Below are positions 1-8,477 of a DNA stretch of 64,000 bases, piece by piece. How positions within the stretch are numbered: position 1 is the first letter of the stretch; every line of letters starts with the position of its first letter. Source of the stretch: Allopusillimonas ginsengisoli (GTDB lineage: Bacteria; Pseudomonadota; Gammaproteobacteria; Burkholderiales; Burkholderiaceae_B); contig RAPG01000004.1 of the NCBI GenBank assembly GCA_005239165.1, forward strand, positions 124,001 to 188,000, given 5' to 3'. Under the pieces are notes generated by a model. It saw only the letters and a program-made list of their open reading frames with translations, ran no database searches and was not told where the DNA came from. A program made the translations under genes and the position numbers.

Positions 1-288
1 AACGTGCCGCACTATTAGCCGCTCGTTCAGCTGACTCGTGCATTTATCTCTGAAATGGATAACTTCATCAAAATTGTGTCCCGTATCAATATGCAGAAGA
101 GGAAAAGGAAAGCTTCCCGGCCTGAATGCCTTCTCGGCCAGGCGCAGCAGCACGCAAGAGTCTTTACCACCCGAAAACAGCAGCACGGGCCGTTCGCACT
201 CGGCCGCCACCTCACGCAAAATGTATATGGCCTCGGCCTCGAGCCAGTCAAGATGGCTGTTTATCTGCAGAGTCTTTACAGCAGTCAT
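1..288 (-). CDS. cysD: Sulfate adenylyltransferase subunit 2, N-terminal part (cut by window edge)
   Basis: CysD is the catalytic subunit of ATP sulfurylase and, with the GTPase CysN, makes adenosine 5'-phosphosulfate from sulfate and ATP in the cytoplasm. Only the first 96 codons lie in the window. The read-out starts [20 protein letters not shown], then shows the PP-loop SGGKDS at about residues 39-44 and [14 protein letters not shown], all family hallmarks. The ATG lies two bases after the stop of cysH, so the two are almost certainly one transcript. The cysN partner would be expected further left, outside the window. Identity is sure; the rest of the gene cannot be judged. Confidence 0.95.
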   Translation of the reverse strand, partial: MTAVKTLQINSHLDWLEAEAIYILREVAAECERPVLLFSGGKDSCVLLRLAEKAFRPGSFPFPLLHIDTGHNFDEVIHFRDKCTSQLNERLIVRHV

Positions 289-290
289 AG

Positions 291-1037
291 TTATATTTGC
301 CTGTCTGAAGTAGAGTTATGAATAAGGATCTGGCCGCGCTGCAGGTTGATTTCATGCAGACCGCACTCTTTGGAGTCTGATGACTCCCACCACCATCGTC
401 CTGCACGCGGGTCTTCGCCTGGCCGCACGGCACGCGTACAGGGTTCACATCCGATAGAGGGGTAGCCTCTGTCATGCAGGGGGTTATACGGAATATCAAA
501 ACGACGTATGGCCTCCCAAACCTCAGAGTCACGCCAGAGTGCCAGCGGGTTAAATTTCTGCAGACCAAACAGAGCATCAAACTCAGCCTCAGGCAGATCA
601 GTCCGGGTTGTCGACTGTTCGCGACGCTGGCCCGTCAGCCAGGCGCCCCTGCCCTTCAATGCACGCTGCAGCGGCTCAACCTTGCGGATATGACAACAAG
701 CTTTGCGCAAGGCAATACTTTCATAAAAGGCAAACGCGCCAAGGTCGCTGACGTGCTGTTCAACCGCGTGAGCCTGAGGCGTCCAGACTTCAATGTTGCG
801 TCCATAGCGGGCTGCAATGGTATCGATCAGACCCAGGGTTTCGGCATGCAGTCGTCCAGTATCCAGCGTAAAAATGGCAAGGGGTATGTGCTCAGCAAGA
901 ATGGCGTGAGTTACCACCATGTCTTCAGCAGCCAGCGAGGATGCCAGCGCGGCATGCGGATGGCTGACCGCAATCTGCCGTAAAAGTGCTGTCAGAGCGG
1001 CCCACCGTTGGTCAGCGTGTGTGTGTGTCATCGGCAT
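291..1037 (-). CDS. cysH: Assimilatory adenylyl-sulfate (APS) reductase
   Basis: Reduces activated sulfate to sulfite with thioredoxin as donor. With the start used here (248 aa) the protein has the paired cysteines C114-C115 (KACCH), a second pair C196/C199 (CEPC) and the catalytic C224 in ECGLH. The CC...CxxC set is what binds a [4Fe-4S] cluster in APS-type reductases, so APS rather than PAPS is the likely substrate; this is inferred from known family rules. I start at 1037 because AGAGG sits seven bases upstream; an in-frame ATG at 1088 has no such site, and ATG at 1031 is an alternative. It heads the cysH-cysD operon and is divergent from the HdeD-like gene. Confidence 0.95.
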   Translation of the reverse strand: MPMTHTHADQRWAALTALLRQIAVSHPHAALASSLAAEDMVVTHAILAEHIPLAIFTLDTGRLHAETLGLIDTIAARYGRNIEVWTPQAHAVEQHVSDLGAFAFYESIALRKACCHIRKVEPLQRALKGRGAWLTGQRREQSTTRTDLPEAEFDALFGLQKFNPLALWRDSEVWEAIRRFDIPYNPLHDRGYPSIGCEPCTRAVRPGEDPRAGRWWWESSDSKECGLHEINLQRGQILIHNSTSDRQI

Positions 1038-1359
1038 AATGGCCTCTGGTTGCTTGAAGCCATCATGGTGCGCTCGATGCGCTGGCAAGGGAACGATCTG
1101 TTTTTCGATTGCTTATGCATGGTCGGCATAACGGGGCCGCCACTTACTCATAGCACAGGATCCGGGCCTTCGACACCCGGCTGTATTCTTTCGATAAAAT
1201 GGGTGATGTAACGCAAAACACGTCATAAGCAATACGGGCTACCCTAGCCATGCAATGTTCTTTAATGCCGCACTACGCTGCAAACGTCCTATATTCGCAA
1301 CGTTTCAAGTGCTATTTTCTGCGCTATTTGGCTTAACGGTTTTACTGCAAGGAAACGCC
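1038..1359. other. Divergent intergenic region, cysH / HdeD-like gene
   Basis: This 322-base stretch separates two divergent genes and must hold both promoters. A short inverted repeat (CCGGG at about 1161 and CCCGG at about 1175) is present. The last part before 1360 could be read as a 35-residue N-terminal extension of the right-hand gene, but the strong ribosome site AAGGA at 1349-1353 points to 1360 as start. I see no convincing operator or RNA gene. Confidence 0.4.
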
Positions 1360-1941
1360 ATGGAAGACCCTTCCCGTCCCTCCCGCCCTGAAAATCTTGC
1401 TGCCGCCCTGAGCGCCCTGAGCGCGCAATGGGGCTGGTTTATCGCACTTGGTCTGGTCATGCTGCTGCTGGGAATCATGGCATCAGTTTATGTACTGAGC
1501 GCAACACTGGTCAGCGTACTGTTCGTCGGCATTTTGATGCTTATCGGTGGTATCTCACAACTGCTGCATGCCTGGCGCATTAAAAACTGGAGCGGCTTTC
1601 TGTTCTGGACCGTGGCGGGCGTACTCTACGCGGGTGCAGGCCTGCTGGCGATCATCAACCCTTTGGCAGGCGCCAGCTTAATCACCTTGCTGTTGGGTGC
1701 CACGCTTATCGGCACGGGGGCGCTCAAACTATGGATCTGGTACAACAACCGCAGCCAGCGCGGCTGGCAATGGCTGGCATTTTCGGGTTTTATTACCTTT
1801 CTTGCCGGCGTGGTGATTGCGATTGGCTGGCCAGGCAACAGCGCATGGCTGCTGGGCCTGCTGCTTGCTCTCGATCTGTTTTTCCAGGGCTGGACGCTGC
1901 TGTTTCTGGGGTTTGCACTACGCAGGCACCACACACCCTAA
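1360..1941 (+). CDS. HdeD-like (DUF308) six-helix inner membrane protein
   Basis: 193-residue very hydrophobic protein with six predicted membrane segments of about 20 residues each, separated by short basic loops (AWRIKNWSG, YNNRSQRGW), and a basic C-terminus (LRRHHTP). This layout, and the start MEDPSRPSRPENL followed by a first helix beginning GWFIALGLVMLLLG, match the HdeD/DUF308 family, whose E. coli member is linked to acid resistance. The molecular role is unknown. AAGGA six bases before ATG 1360 decides the start; an upstream ATG at 1255 would add a hydrophobic tail without a ribosome site. It stands alone between cysH and cbpA. Confidence 0.8.
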   Translation: MEDPSRPSRPENLAAALSALSAQWGWFIALGLVMLLLGIMASVYVLSATLVSVLFVGILMLIGGISQLLHAWRIKNWSGFLFWTVAGVLYAGAGLLAIINPLAGASLITLLLGATLIGTGALKLWIWYNNRSQRGWQWLAFSGFITFLAGVVIAIGWPGNSAWLLGLLLALDLFFQGWTLLFLGFALRRHHTP

Positions 1942-2122
1942 AACGTACACATTAACCCGTGCATTTACGGGTGTTGTGGCACAAGGCCACTTCCTTCGCG
2001 CTGCCATGGCAAATTGCTCTTTGTGTCGAATCACGTCTTCGTCATGCAGTGCACAGGCAACTTGCCTTTGATCGCAGGCACGACTATCTTTAGACACGTA
2101 ACGCGCTCAAGAAAGGGTTCAG

Positions 2123-3061
2123 ATGAAATACGTTGATTACTATCAGGTACTGGGTGTCAGTCGTGACGCCTCACTGGACGACATCAAAAAAGCCTATCGC
2201 AAACTGGCGCACAAGTATCACCCCGACGTTTCCAAAGAAACAGACGCTGAAGACCAGTTCAAGCAAGTAGCAGAAGCTTATGCCACGCTTAAAGATACCG
2301 AGAAACGGCAAGCTTATGACAATCTGGGCCGCCACCCGCAAGGTGAAGAATTTGTTCCACCTCAAGGCTGGCAGCAAGGCTTCAATGAAGGCTATGGCGA
2401 CTTCTCCGATGTCGACCTCGCCGACTTGATGGCGGCCTTTGCCGCAGCTCAGGGCAGCGGCAGGCACCACACCAAGCGTGCCATGCGTGGCGAAGACTTC
2501 GAAATCGCTGTACCCGTAACCCTAGAACAGATTTACAACGGTGCCGAAACCGAGATTACGGTTGCTCTGCCACAGCTTGATGAGCATGGTCTTATGCACC
2601 GTAAGCCTCGTACTTTTCGGGTCCATGTGCCTAAGGGTGCCGTCGATGGCCAGCGCTTGCGTCTGCCCGGAAAAGGCGGTCCTGGCCTCAATGGCGGAAA
2701 AAACGGCGATCTCTACCTCATCATGCGCGTACAACCTCACCGCCTGTACCGCGTAGACGGCCAAGACCTTTTTATAGACCTTCCTCTGGCCCCCTGGGAG
2801 GCCGTGCTGGGCGCGGTCGTACAAGTTCCCACCCTGGGCGGAACCGTAGAGCTCACCGTGCCGGCAGGCACAACCTCTGACCGCAAGCTCAGGCTGTCGC
2901 GCCGCGGCCTGCCTGGCGCTCAGGGTGCCCCTGGCAATCTTTATGCACAGGTCCGTATCGACGTTCCAAAACAACCGACTGCACGCGAACAAGAACTCTT
3001 CAGCCAGATGGCAGGAGAGTCAGCGTTTGATCCTCGTGCGCAGCTGTATGCAGGAGCCTGA
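2123..3061 (+). CDS. cbpA: Curved-DNA-binding J-domain co-chaperone CbpA
   Basis: 312 aa. An N-terminal J domain (about residues 3-68) contains the HPD tripeptide (KYHPDVSKE) that stimulates DnaK ATPase. A short linker follows ([13 protein letters not shown]) and then the two-part DnaJ C-terminal substrate-binding region (about 115-300), with repeated glycine turns such as [12 protein letters not shown]. There is no zinc-finger CxxCxGxG block, which separates CbpA from DnaJ. In E. coli the protein also binds curved DNA and is a stationary-phase co-chaperone. The modulator gene cbpM starts three bases after its stop, so the two form an operon. Confidence 0.95.
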   Translation: MKYVDYYQVLGVSRDASLDDIKKAYRKLAHKYHPDVSKETDAEDQFKQVAEAYATLKDTEKRQAYDNLGRHPQGEEFVPPQGWQQGFNEGYGDFSDVDLADLMAAFAAAQGSGRHHTKRAMRGEDFEIAVPVTLEQIYNGAETEITVALPQLDEHGLMHRKPRTFRVHVPKGAVDGQRLRLPGKGGPGLNGGKNGDLYLIMRVQPHRLYRVDGQDLFIDLPLAPWEAVLGAVVQVPTLGGTVELTVPAGTTSDRKLRLSRRGLPGAQGAPGNLYAQVRIDVPKQPTAREQELFSQMAGESAFDPRAQLYAGA

Positions 3062-3063
3062 CC

Positions 3064-3390
3064 ATGACACAAGACATTACCGAAAGCGTATGGCTCAATA
3101 CCTCTGATATCTGCTCGCTGGAACACATTGCAGAAGTATCCGGGCTAAGTCAGGAAGACATTCTCGACTTGGTGCATACCGGCGTCTTGCCGCCATCCAG
3201 CCATGATCGCGGCAACTATTTTTTTTACACGGAGTGCGTGGTCATCGCTCACAGGGCAAGGCGTTTGCGAGACGATTTCGAGCTTGACACGCAAGGCCTG
3301 GCGGTTGCCATGCGCCTGTTGCGCCGGGTTGACGAACTCGAAACCGAACTCGCCAACGTTAAAACCCGCCTCTTGCGCGCAAGGCGTTAA
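3064..3390 (+). CDS. cbpM: CbpA modulator CbpM (MerR-like fold)
   Basis: 108 aa; CbpM proteins bind the J domain of CbpA and inhibit both its co-chaperone and DNA-binding activities. The sequence shows a MerR-like helix-turn-helix region (ICSLEHIAEVSGLSQEDIL) followed by a C-terminal helix rich in heptads (MRLLRRVDELETELANVKTRLL). Position directly behind cbpA, with a two-base gap, supports the call. It ends 11 bases from the convergent methyltransferase gene, so no room exists for a long terminator. Confidence 0.9.
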   Translation: MTQDITESVWLNTSDICSLEHIAEVSGLSQEDILDLVHTGVLPPSSHDRGNYFFYTECVVIAHRARRLRDDFELDTQGLAVAMRLLRRVDELETELANVKTRLLRARR

Positions 3391-3401
3391 CCCTTTGCAG
3401 C

Positions 3402-4085
3402 CTAATCGTCTGACTGCTGCGGCTGATAAATTGAAATTGAAAAACCGTCCCAGCCCTTTACACCTACGGTTTGTATGGCAGTGCTGTCCAGACGCTCGTC
3501 GTCGGCCAGTAATTTTATAAACCGACGCACACCTTCCACATCGGCGTCATGATTGGCACGATCAGCGACGCCACCCTTGCGCACCACGTTATCAGCAATA
3601 ATTACCGCACCAGGCTTGAGTAGCTGCAATACACGCCCAAGGTAAATGTCATTATTCTCTTTGTCGGCATCAATAAACACAAAATCGAAGGGTTCAGTGC
3701 CCTGTTCAATAAGACGGTCGAGCGAGTCAATGGCTGCGCCGACCATCACCTCCACAATGCCTGATAACCCGGCGCTTTCGATATTTTGGCGGGACAGCCT
3801 GGCATGCAGGCTATTGCCTTCCAGCGAGACCAGCGATCCGCCGCTGCCCAATGCCCGTGCCAGCCAAATAGCGCTGTAACCTGCAAGCGTGCCAATCTCG
3901 AGAATACGTTGTGAGCCGTGCAGGCGGACCAGTAAGTTAAGCAGCTTGCCCTGGGTGGGCGCCACGTGAATCGCAGGCAAACCATGCTCGGCGCTGCTTC
4001 TGACCACCATATCGAGCACCGGGTCGCTTCCGACCAGCGCGTCTGAAAAATAATCATCGACTGTGGACCAGACCTTTTCATTCAT
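3402..4085 (-). CDS. SAM-dependent O-methyltransferase (caffeoyl-CoA/catechol OMT-like)
   Basis: 227-residue Rossmann methyltransferase of the methyltransf_3 type. The SAM-binding motif I reads ILEIGTLAGYSAIWLARAL (about residues 60-78). The metal/substrate segment VFIDADKENNDIYL follows at about 134-147, with DNVVRKGGV further on. These are the marks of cation-dependent O-methyltransferases acting on catechol-like groups; the substrate here is unknown. The start at 4085 is chosen because GGGAG lies six bases upstream; the in-frame ATG at 4151 lacks one. It is a single gene convergent with cbpM and divergent from azurin. Confidence 0.85.
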   Translation of the reverse strand: MNEKVWSTVDDYFSDALVGSDPVLDMVVRSSAEHGLPAIHVAPTQGKLLNLLVRLHGSQRILEIGTLAGYSAIWLARALGSGGSLVSLEGNSLHARLSRQNIESAGLSGIVEVMVGAAIDSLDRLIEQGTEPFDFVFIDADKENNDIYLGRVLQLLKPGAVIIADNVVRKGGVADRANHDADVEGVRRFIKLLADDERLDSTAIQTVGVKGWDGFSISIYQPQQSDD

Positions 4086-4237
4086 GTGTAACTCCCAAAA
4101 ACCCCTTAGATGTAAAAAACGCGCACCAGGCTGAGGGGTTGAGTACGTCATTTTTTCGTTGTTGGCCCACTATGTAACCACAACTCACGGGTTGCAAAGC
4201 CTCAATAGGCTATATTTGCATACAGCTTTGAGTCAGA

Positions 4238-4251
4238 TTGATCTGCATCAA
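4238..4251. promoter_or_regulatory. FNR/ANR-type operator upstream of azurin
   Basis: TTGAT-CTGC-ATCAA is an exact match to the FNR/ANR/DNR consensus TTGATNNNNATCAA. It is centred about 102 bases before the azurin start codon. Several AT-rich -10-like stretches (for example 4283-4291) lie downstream, so the exact spacing to the start of transcription is not fixed. It suggests induction under low oxygen or by nitrogen oxides. Confidence 0.8.
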
Positions 4252-4346
4252 TTGTTATAACGCGCATTCGGGCTCAAATGACTATATAGAATATTTATGT
4301 CTATAAGACCTTATTCTGTACCTTTTTGTTTTATCGGAGAAATACT

Positions 4347-4796
4347 ATGCTTGTCAAAGCAACGTTTGCTGCTCTTCTTTCAATCATGGCCGTACCTGCC
4401 TTTGCTGCCGATTGCTCTGTTACCGTCGAAAGCAATGATGCAATGCAGTACAACACAAAAGAAATCGTGATTGACAAAACGTGCAAAGAGTTCACGGTCA
4501 AGCTTCTTCACGTAGGCAAACTTCCTGCTGCCGCTATGGGCCACAACTGGGTGCTCACCAAAGAAGCCGACAAGCAGGCAGTGGCCACCGAAGGCATGAC
4601 CGCCGGCGCAGCCAACGACTACGTTAAAGGCGATGACCCCCGCGTGCTGGCACACACCAAAGTCATTGGTGGCGGCGAAGAAACCGAGGTTACCTTTGAC
4701 GTGGCCAAACTTTCTGCTGCTGAAAAATACAGCTTTTTCTGCTCATTTCCTGGGCATTACGCCATCATGCACGGCGTAGTCAAACTGTCTGACTAA
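4347..4796 (+). CDS. azu: Azurin, periplasmic type I blue copper protein
   Basis: 149 aa with a 20-residue Sec signal peptide ending AFA before ADCSV. In mature numbering all copper ligands are at the canonical places: His46 (in GHNW), Cys112, His117 (CSFPGH) and axial Met121, with Gly45; Cys3 and Cys26 form the usual disulfide. Azurin carries electrons in the periplasm, for instance to nitrite reductase or a peroxidase, though no such partner lies in this window. GGAG at 4336-4339 selects ATG 4347. The FNR/ANR box upstream predicts micro-oxic control, and the copper-response genes next door may be a meaningful neighbour. Confidence 0.98.
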   Translation: MLVKATFAALLSIMAVPAFAADCSVTVESNDAMQYNTKEIVIDKTCKEFTVKLLHVGKLPAAAMGHNWVLTKEADKQAVATEGMTAGAANDYVKGDDPRVLAHTKVIGGGEETEVTFDVAKLSAAEKYSFFCSFPGHYAIMHGVVKLSD

Positions 4797-4856
4797 GCAA
4801 GCCGGTCGCGCTGAGCCCGTGTGATCTTCGCCCGGTTCACGTTAGACCTGATCCAT

Positions 4857-4890
4857 ACGCCTGGCGAACACTCATGTGAACGTCAGGCGT
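4857..4890. terminator. Possible terminator between azurin and cueR
   Basis: Inverted repeat ACGCCTG / CAGGCGT with a 20-base loop, between two convergent genes. The following TTGTTATAT is only moderately T-rich, so efficiency is doubtful. Confidence 0.4.
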
Positions 4891-4915
4891 TGTTATATGC
4901 GGTGTTAAGGTAACG

Positions 4916-5341
4916 TTAAGACGAGGTAGGGGCATGAGTGCATGTTGAGTCTGTATCGGCAGCCAGACCATCAATAATGGGGCAGTCAGGACGGTTATCA
5001 CCATGACAATGCTCAACCAGATGTTGCAGCTGATCCCGGATTGACTGCAGCTTGCGTATATCTTCATCCAGCTCGTCAATATGCTTTCTGGCGAGTTTCT
5101 TGACATCGGCACTTTGTCGGGCCGTGTCTTCCCACAAACCCAACAACGTCCCAATGCGTTCCAGCGAAAAGCCCAGCTCACGCGAACGTTTAATGAAACC
5201 CAGCGTCTGCACTTCGCGACTGTCGTAAACCCTGTAACCTGCAGAACTGCGCTGTACAGGTCGTATCAGACCTATGCTTTCATAGTAGCGGATCATTTTC
5301 GGGCTAATCCCCGAGGCCGTGGCCGCCTGACCGATATTCAT
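4916..5341 (-). CDS. cueR: Cu(I)-responsive MerR-family regulator CueR
   Basis: 141 aa. An N-terminal winged helix (MNIGQAATASGISPKMIRYY) is followed by a long dimerisation helix and a metal loop C112-HGDNRPD-C120, a CxxxxxxxC spacing at the same residue numbers as E. coli CueR. Residue 77 is Ser, as in sensors for monovalent ions, rather than the Cys of zinc or mercury sensors. CueR activates copA-type genes by untwisting promoters with 19-bp spacers; two such promoters are found here, one 30 bases from its own start codon and one before copA. The gene is divergent from copZ. Confidence 0.95.
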   Translation of the reverse strand: MNIGQAATASGISPKMIRYYESIGLIRPVQRSSAGYRVYDSREVQTLGFIKRSRELGFSLERIGTLLGLWEDTARQSADVKKLARKHIDELDEDIRKLQSIRDQLQHLVEHCHGDNRPDCPIIDGLAADTDSTCTHAPTSS

Positions 5342-5370
5342 GAGAGGGTCTCCTGGTACGCAAACACGTA

Positions 5371-5401
5371 TTGACGTTGACAGTATGGCAAGGTTTAAGC
5401 T
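5371..5401 (+). promoter_or_regulatory. CueR-type promoter of copZ
   Basis: A -35 TTGACG (5371-5376) and a -10 TAAGCT (5396-5401) are separated by 19 bp, the over-long spacer typical of MerR-family targets. The spacer holds a dyad ending TGGCAAGGTT that matches the right arm of known copA operators. It lies between the divergent cueR and copZ and points to copZ. Confidence 0.85.
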
Positions 5402-5455
5402 TACTCATAAAACCGTCTTGCTGTTTTGCCTGCGCTATTTTTTCTGGAGCTGTAT

Positions 5456-5656
5456 ATGTTTGAATTTGAAGTTAATGATATGACATGTGGCCACTGCGTT
5501 GGTGCAATAACCAAAGCGCTGAACGCTGATGCCCCTGGTGTGGTGCCTGAGTTTGATGTTGAAAACCATCGCGTCAGCATCAGTGGTGCCAATAATGCGG
5601 AAGCCATTGCGGGAATCATTCGTGATGCCGGTTACACGCCAGTGCGTCTTAAATAG
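5456..5656 (+). CDS. copZ: Copper chaperone CopZ (single HMA domain)
   Basis: 66-residue heavy-metal-associated domain with the Cu(I)-binding motif MTCGHC at residues 9-14 and a ferredoxin-like beta-alpha-beta-beta-alpha-beta size. Such proteins carry Cu(I) to the CopA pump. GGAG at 5446-5449 fixes ATG 5456; an earlier ATG at 5426 has no ribosome site and lies close to the promoter's transcription start. Its 3' end converges on copA, whose stop is 44 bases away. Confidence 0.93.
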   Translation: MFEFEVNDMTCGHCVGAITKALNADAPGVVPEFDVENHRVSISGANNAEAIAGIIRDAGYTPVRLK

Positions 5657-5699
5657 GCCGCGAATGCCGGGCCAGGGCAAGGCCCTCGCCCAGCCCTGC

Positions 5700-8000
5700 C
5701 TAGGCATGGACGTGCGGCGAAAAACGTTTCAGACGCAAGGCATTGCCCACAACGAATACGCTGGACATTGCCATGGCGCCCGCCGCAAAAATCGGTGATA
5801 GCAGCACCCCATTAATGGGATAAAGCACCCCTGCTGCAATCGGAATCAGCGCTGTATTGTAGGCAAAGGCCCAGAACAGATTCTGGCGTATGTTGGCCAG
5901 CGTGGCACGCGAAATATCAATGGCTGTGGGCACTCCGCCCATATCGCCTGACATCAATACTACATCGGCCGCTTCCATGGCTATGTCTGTGCCAGTACCG
6001 ATGGCGATGCCAATATCCGCTGCCGCCAGCGCCGGAGCATCATTAATGCCATCACCAACAAAGGCCAGCATGCCATATCGTTGCTTCAAGGCGTTAATTG
6101 CTTCGACCTTGCCCTCCGGCATTACTTCAGCTATCACTTCATCGATACCCAGTTGACGGGCAATCGCTTCACCAGTCCGACGGCTGTCACCTGTCACCAT
6201 GACCACCTTCAGCCCCAGATCATGCATGGCCTTGATGGCTTGGCCTGTGGAGGGCTTGATCGGATCCGACACAGCAATCATGGCCGCAAGCTGGCCGTCA
6301 ACGGCCGCATATACCGGGGTTTTTCCCTCTTCGGCCAGACGCAGCACCTGATCAGAAAACACCTCCACGTCAATACCCAGCGAACGCATAAAGCGATCAG
6401 CCCCAACCTGCACCAGTACACCCTCTGTTTGTGCAGCGATACCTGCGCCGGTCTGTGTGGAAAATTCTGTAGCCGGTGCCAACGACAAGCCTTCTTGCTG
6501 CGCGGCCTGCACAATAGCCTGCGCGATTGGGTGTTCTGAACGCGCCTCAACCGCAGCGACCTGCCGTAACACAGTGCTGCGGTCAAAGCCGCTGGCCGCG
6601 ATAAGGTCAGTAAGGGCCGGCTTGCCTTCGGTCAGCGTACCTGTTTTGTCGACCGCCACAACGCGCGCATCGCGCAGCGCCTGCAAAGCGTCACCTTTGC
6701 GAAACAGAACGCCCAGTTGTGCCGCTCTGCCTGTACCCACCATTATCGACGTTGGCGTAGCCAACCCCATGGCGCAAGGGCAAGCAATGATAAGAACAGC
6801 GACCGCATTCACCAGCGCAAAAGTCAGAGCGGGTGTGGGGCCGACGAACAGCCACACGAGAAACGTCAGAGCCGCCGCCGCCATAACCGCTGGGACGAAC
6901 CACATGGTAATGCGATCTACCACCGCCTGTATGGGCAATTTGTCTGCCTGCGCCCGCTCGACCATACGAATAATCTGCGCCAGAACCGTGTCAGCCCCCG
7001 TCTTGGTAACTTTCAATGTCAGTGCCCCGCTCTGGTTTACAGTACCGGCGACAACGGCTGTCCCCTCGGTTTTTTGTACCGGCACAGGTTCGCCGCTAAT
7101 CATGGACTCGTCGATATAGCTCGAACCTTCGATGACAACGCCATCAACAGGCACGCGCTCGCCTGGGCGCAGGGCCACTGTCTCGCCCCGGCTGAGGCTA
7201 GAAACACTGGCATCTGTCCAGTTACCGTCGCGCAATACTCTGGCAGTATCGGGTTGCAGCTTCATCAGGCGTTTTATCGCCTCAGACGTGCGCCCTTTGG
7301 CCCCAGCCTCAAGCCAGCGCCCCAATAGAATCAGCGTAACAATGACGGCGGCTGCCTCGTAGTACACATTGATGGCACTAGGCGGCAATAAAAATGGAAA
7401 AAACGTTGCAACAACAGAGTAGGCATAAGCGGCGCCCGCGCCAAGGGCAACGAGCGAGTTCATGTCGGGAGTGCGGCGCAGCAGCGCCGGAATGCCAATC
7501 GTAAAAAACCGCCTGCCCGGCAGCAACAGCACAACTGTCGTCAGAACAAACTGCAGATACCAGCTGTTCTGCATACCTATGGAGTTTGCCAGAAGACGGT
7601 GCACGCCGGGAATGAGATGCGAGCCCATCTCAAGAATGAACACAGGCAGTGTCAGCAACGCCGACAGCCACAAGGCTTTTCTGAGGGCCTCGGCTTCGTG
7701 GCGGGCATCAGCATCGTCGGTATGCCGATTGTCATCGGACAGCACCCGCGCTTCATAGCCCGCCTTGGCCACGGCCTGAACCAGAGCATCACCCGTGACG
7801 CCGGTCGCAATTTGAATATGCGCCTGCTCAGTGGCCAGATTGACGCTGGCGCGAGCAACGCCAGGCACCGCCGCCAGCGCACGCTCCACCCGCCCTACGC
7901 AGGAAGCACACGTCATGCCCTGCACCGAAAGGTCTATGGCGAGGTCCGCCGCGCCAGCAGCCACCCGCGCGCCATCGGGTGTACGTAAAGATTGTTCCAT
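5700..8000 (-). CDS. copA: Cu(I)-exporting P1B-type ATPase CopA
   Basis: 766 aa. One N-terminal HMA domain with MTCASC at residues 29-34 is followed by membrane helices, the actuator TGE-equivalent region (ISGEPVP), the CPC metal-site helix ([13 protein letters not shown]), the phosphorylation motif [17 protein letters not shown] and the hinge [13 protein letters not shown] with downstream YN and MSS residues is the Cu(I) class. It pumps copper out of the cytoplasm. I prefer ATG 8000 to the in-frame GTG at 8009 because AGG lies eight bases before it. A CueR-type promoter directly upstream (8033-8063) puts it under cueR. Confidence 0.97.
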   Translation of the reverse strand: MEQSLRTPDGARVAAGAADLAIDLSVQGMTCASCVGRVERALAAVPGVARASVNLATEQAHIQIATGVTGDALVQAVAKAGYEARVLSDDNRHTDDADARHEAEALRKALWLSALLTLPVFILEMGSHLIPGVHRLLANSIGMQNSWYLQFVLTTVVLLLPGRRFFTIGIPALLRRTPDMNSLVALGAGAAYAYSVVATFFPFLLPPSAINVYYEAAAVIVTLILLGRWLEAGAKGRTSEAIKRLMKLQPDTARVLRDGNWTDASVSSLSRGETVALRPGERVPVDGVVIEGSSYIDESMISGEPVPVQKTEGTAVVAGTVNQSGALTLKVTKTGADTVLAQIIRMVERAQADKLPIQAVVDRITMWFVPAVMAAAALTFLVWLFVGPTPALTFALVNAVAVLIIACPCAMGLATPTSIMVGTGRAAQLGVLFRKGDALQALRDARVVAVDKTGTLTEGKPALTDLIAASGFDRSTVLRQVAAVEARSEHPIAQAIVQAAQQEGLSLAPATEFSTQTGAGIAAQTEGVLVQVGADRFMRSLGIDVEVFSDQVLRLAEEGKTPVYAAVDGQLAAMIAVSDPIKPSTGQAIKAMHDLGLKVVMVTGDSRRTGEAIARQLGIDEVIAEVMPEGKVEAINALKQRYGMLAFVGDGINDAPALAAADIGIAIGTGTDIAMEAADVVLMSGDMGGVPTAIDISRATLANIRQNLFWAFAYNTALIPIAAGVLYPINGVLLSPIFAAGAMAMSSVFVVGNALRLKRFSPHVHA

Positions 8001-8032
8001 ACTATGCACCTGAAAATAACAAGATAGTCTTT

Positions 8033-8063
8033 ACTTTAGACCTTACCATCATGGGAAGGTCAA
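8033..8063 (-). promoter_or_regulatory. CueR-type promoter of copA
   Basis: On the minus strand, -35 TTGACC (8063-8058) and -10 TAAAGT (8038-8033) flank a 19-bp spacer containing the dyad TTCCC...GGTAAGG. This is very close to the E. coli copA operator. It ends 33 bases before the copA start codon. Confidence 0.88.
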
Positions 8064-8129
8064 CGGCATGCCGGATGATTGCAAACTACTTAGCCGGCTC
8101 GCCAACAACACCACGATGGACTTGTGGTC

Positions 8130-8162
8130 TGCCTGCATCTTAATGCGCAGCGCTTGCAGGCA
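8130..8162. terminator. Weak inverted repeat downstream of the cyd operon
   Basis: TGCCTGCA and TGCAGGCA form an 8-bp stem with a 17-base loop. It lies about 80 bases beyond the end of the leftward cyd operon and about 70 upstream of the copA promoter. No T run follows, so function as a terminator is uncertain. Confidence 0.3.
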
Positions 8163-8244
8163 TGGTTTCGTTAACTTGCAACGCACCGCTGGCCTCATGG
8201 CACGCTCAGCCACACGACCAGTTGCACGCCAGGCGTATTGTGGT

Positions 8245-8477
8245 CTACGCGGTAAGACCGGCTGCGTTCATGAACAGCTTGAGCAAGCCCGCCACGACAG
8301 CCAGTACTACGATGCTGGCACCCCAGATAAATACCAGCCAGCCCAGCCTGCTCCACCAGGGCGCGCAGGGCGGCCCGGTTGTGAGGACCTTGATTTCTGG
8401 CCGGGCGGCGAAGGCAGTGGTGACAGCGATCGCGTTGGCCCCGACCGCACCTGCTCGGGCAGATCAGTGGTAGCCAT
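8245..8477 (-). pseudogene. DUF2474 small membrane protein of the bd-oxidase operon, reading frame interrupted
   Basis: On the minus strand 8349-8245 encodes WWSRLGWLVFIWGASIVVLA... ending FMNAAGLTA, a single membrane helix typical of DUF2474 proteins found after cyanide-insensitive bd oxidase genes. No ATG, GTG or TTG starts this frame. The natural start, ATG 8477, overlaps the cydB end by 14 bases and gives MATTDLPEQVRSG, but in another frame; one base must be added before the WW to join the two. The membrane part is also in the same frame as cydB, straight through its TGA at 8466-8464. A one-base deletion (real or sequencing error) is the simplest reading; stop read-through or frameshifting are alternatives. 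Confidence 0.7.
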
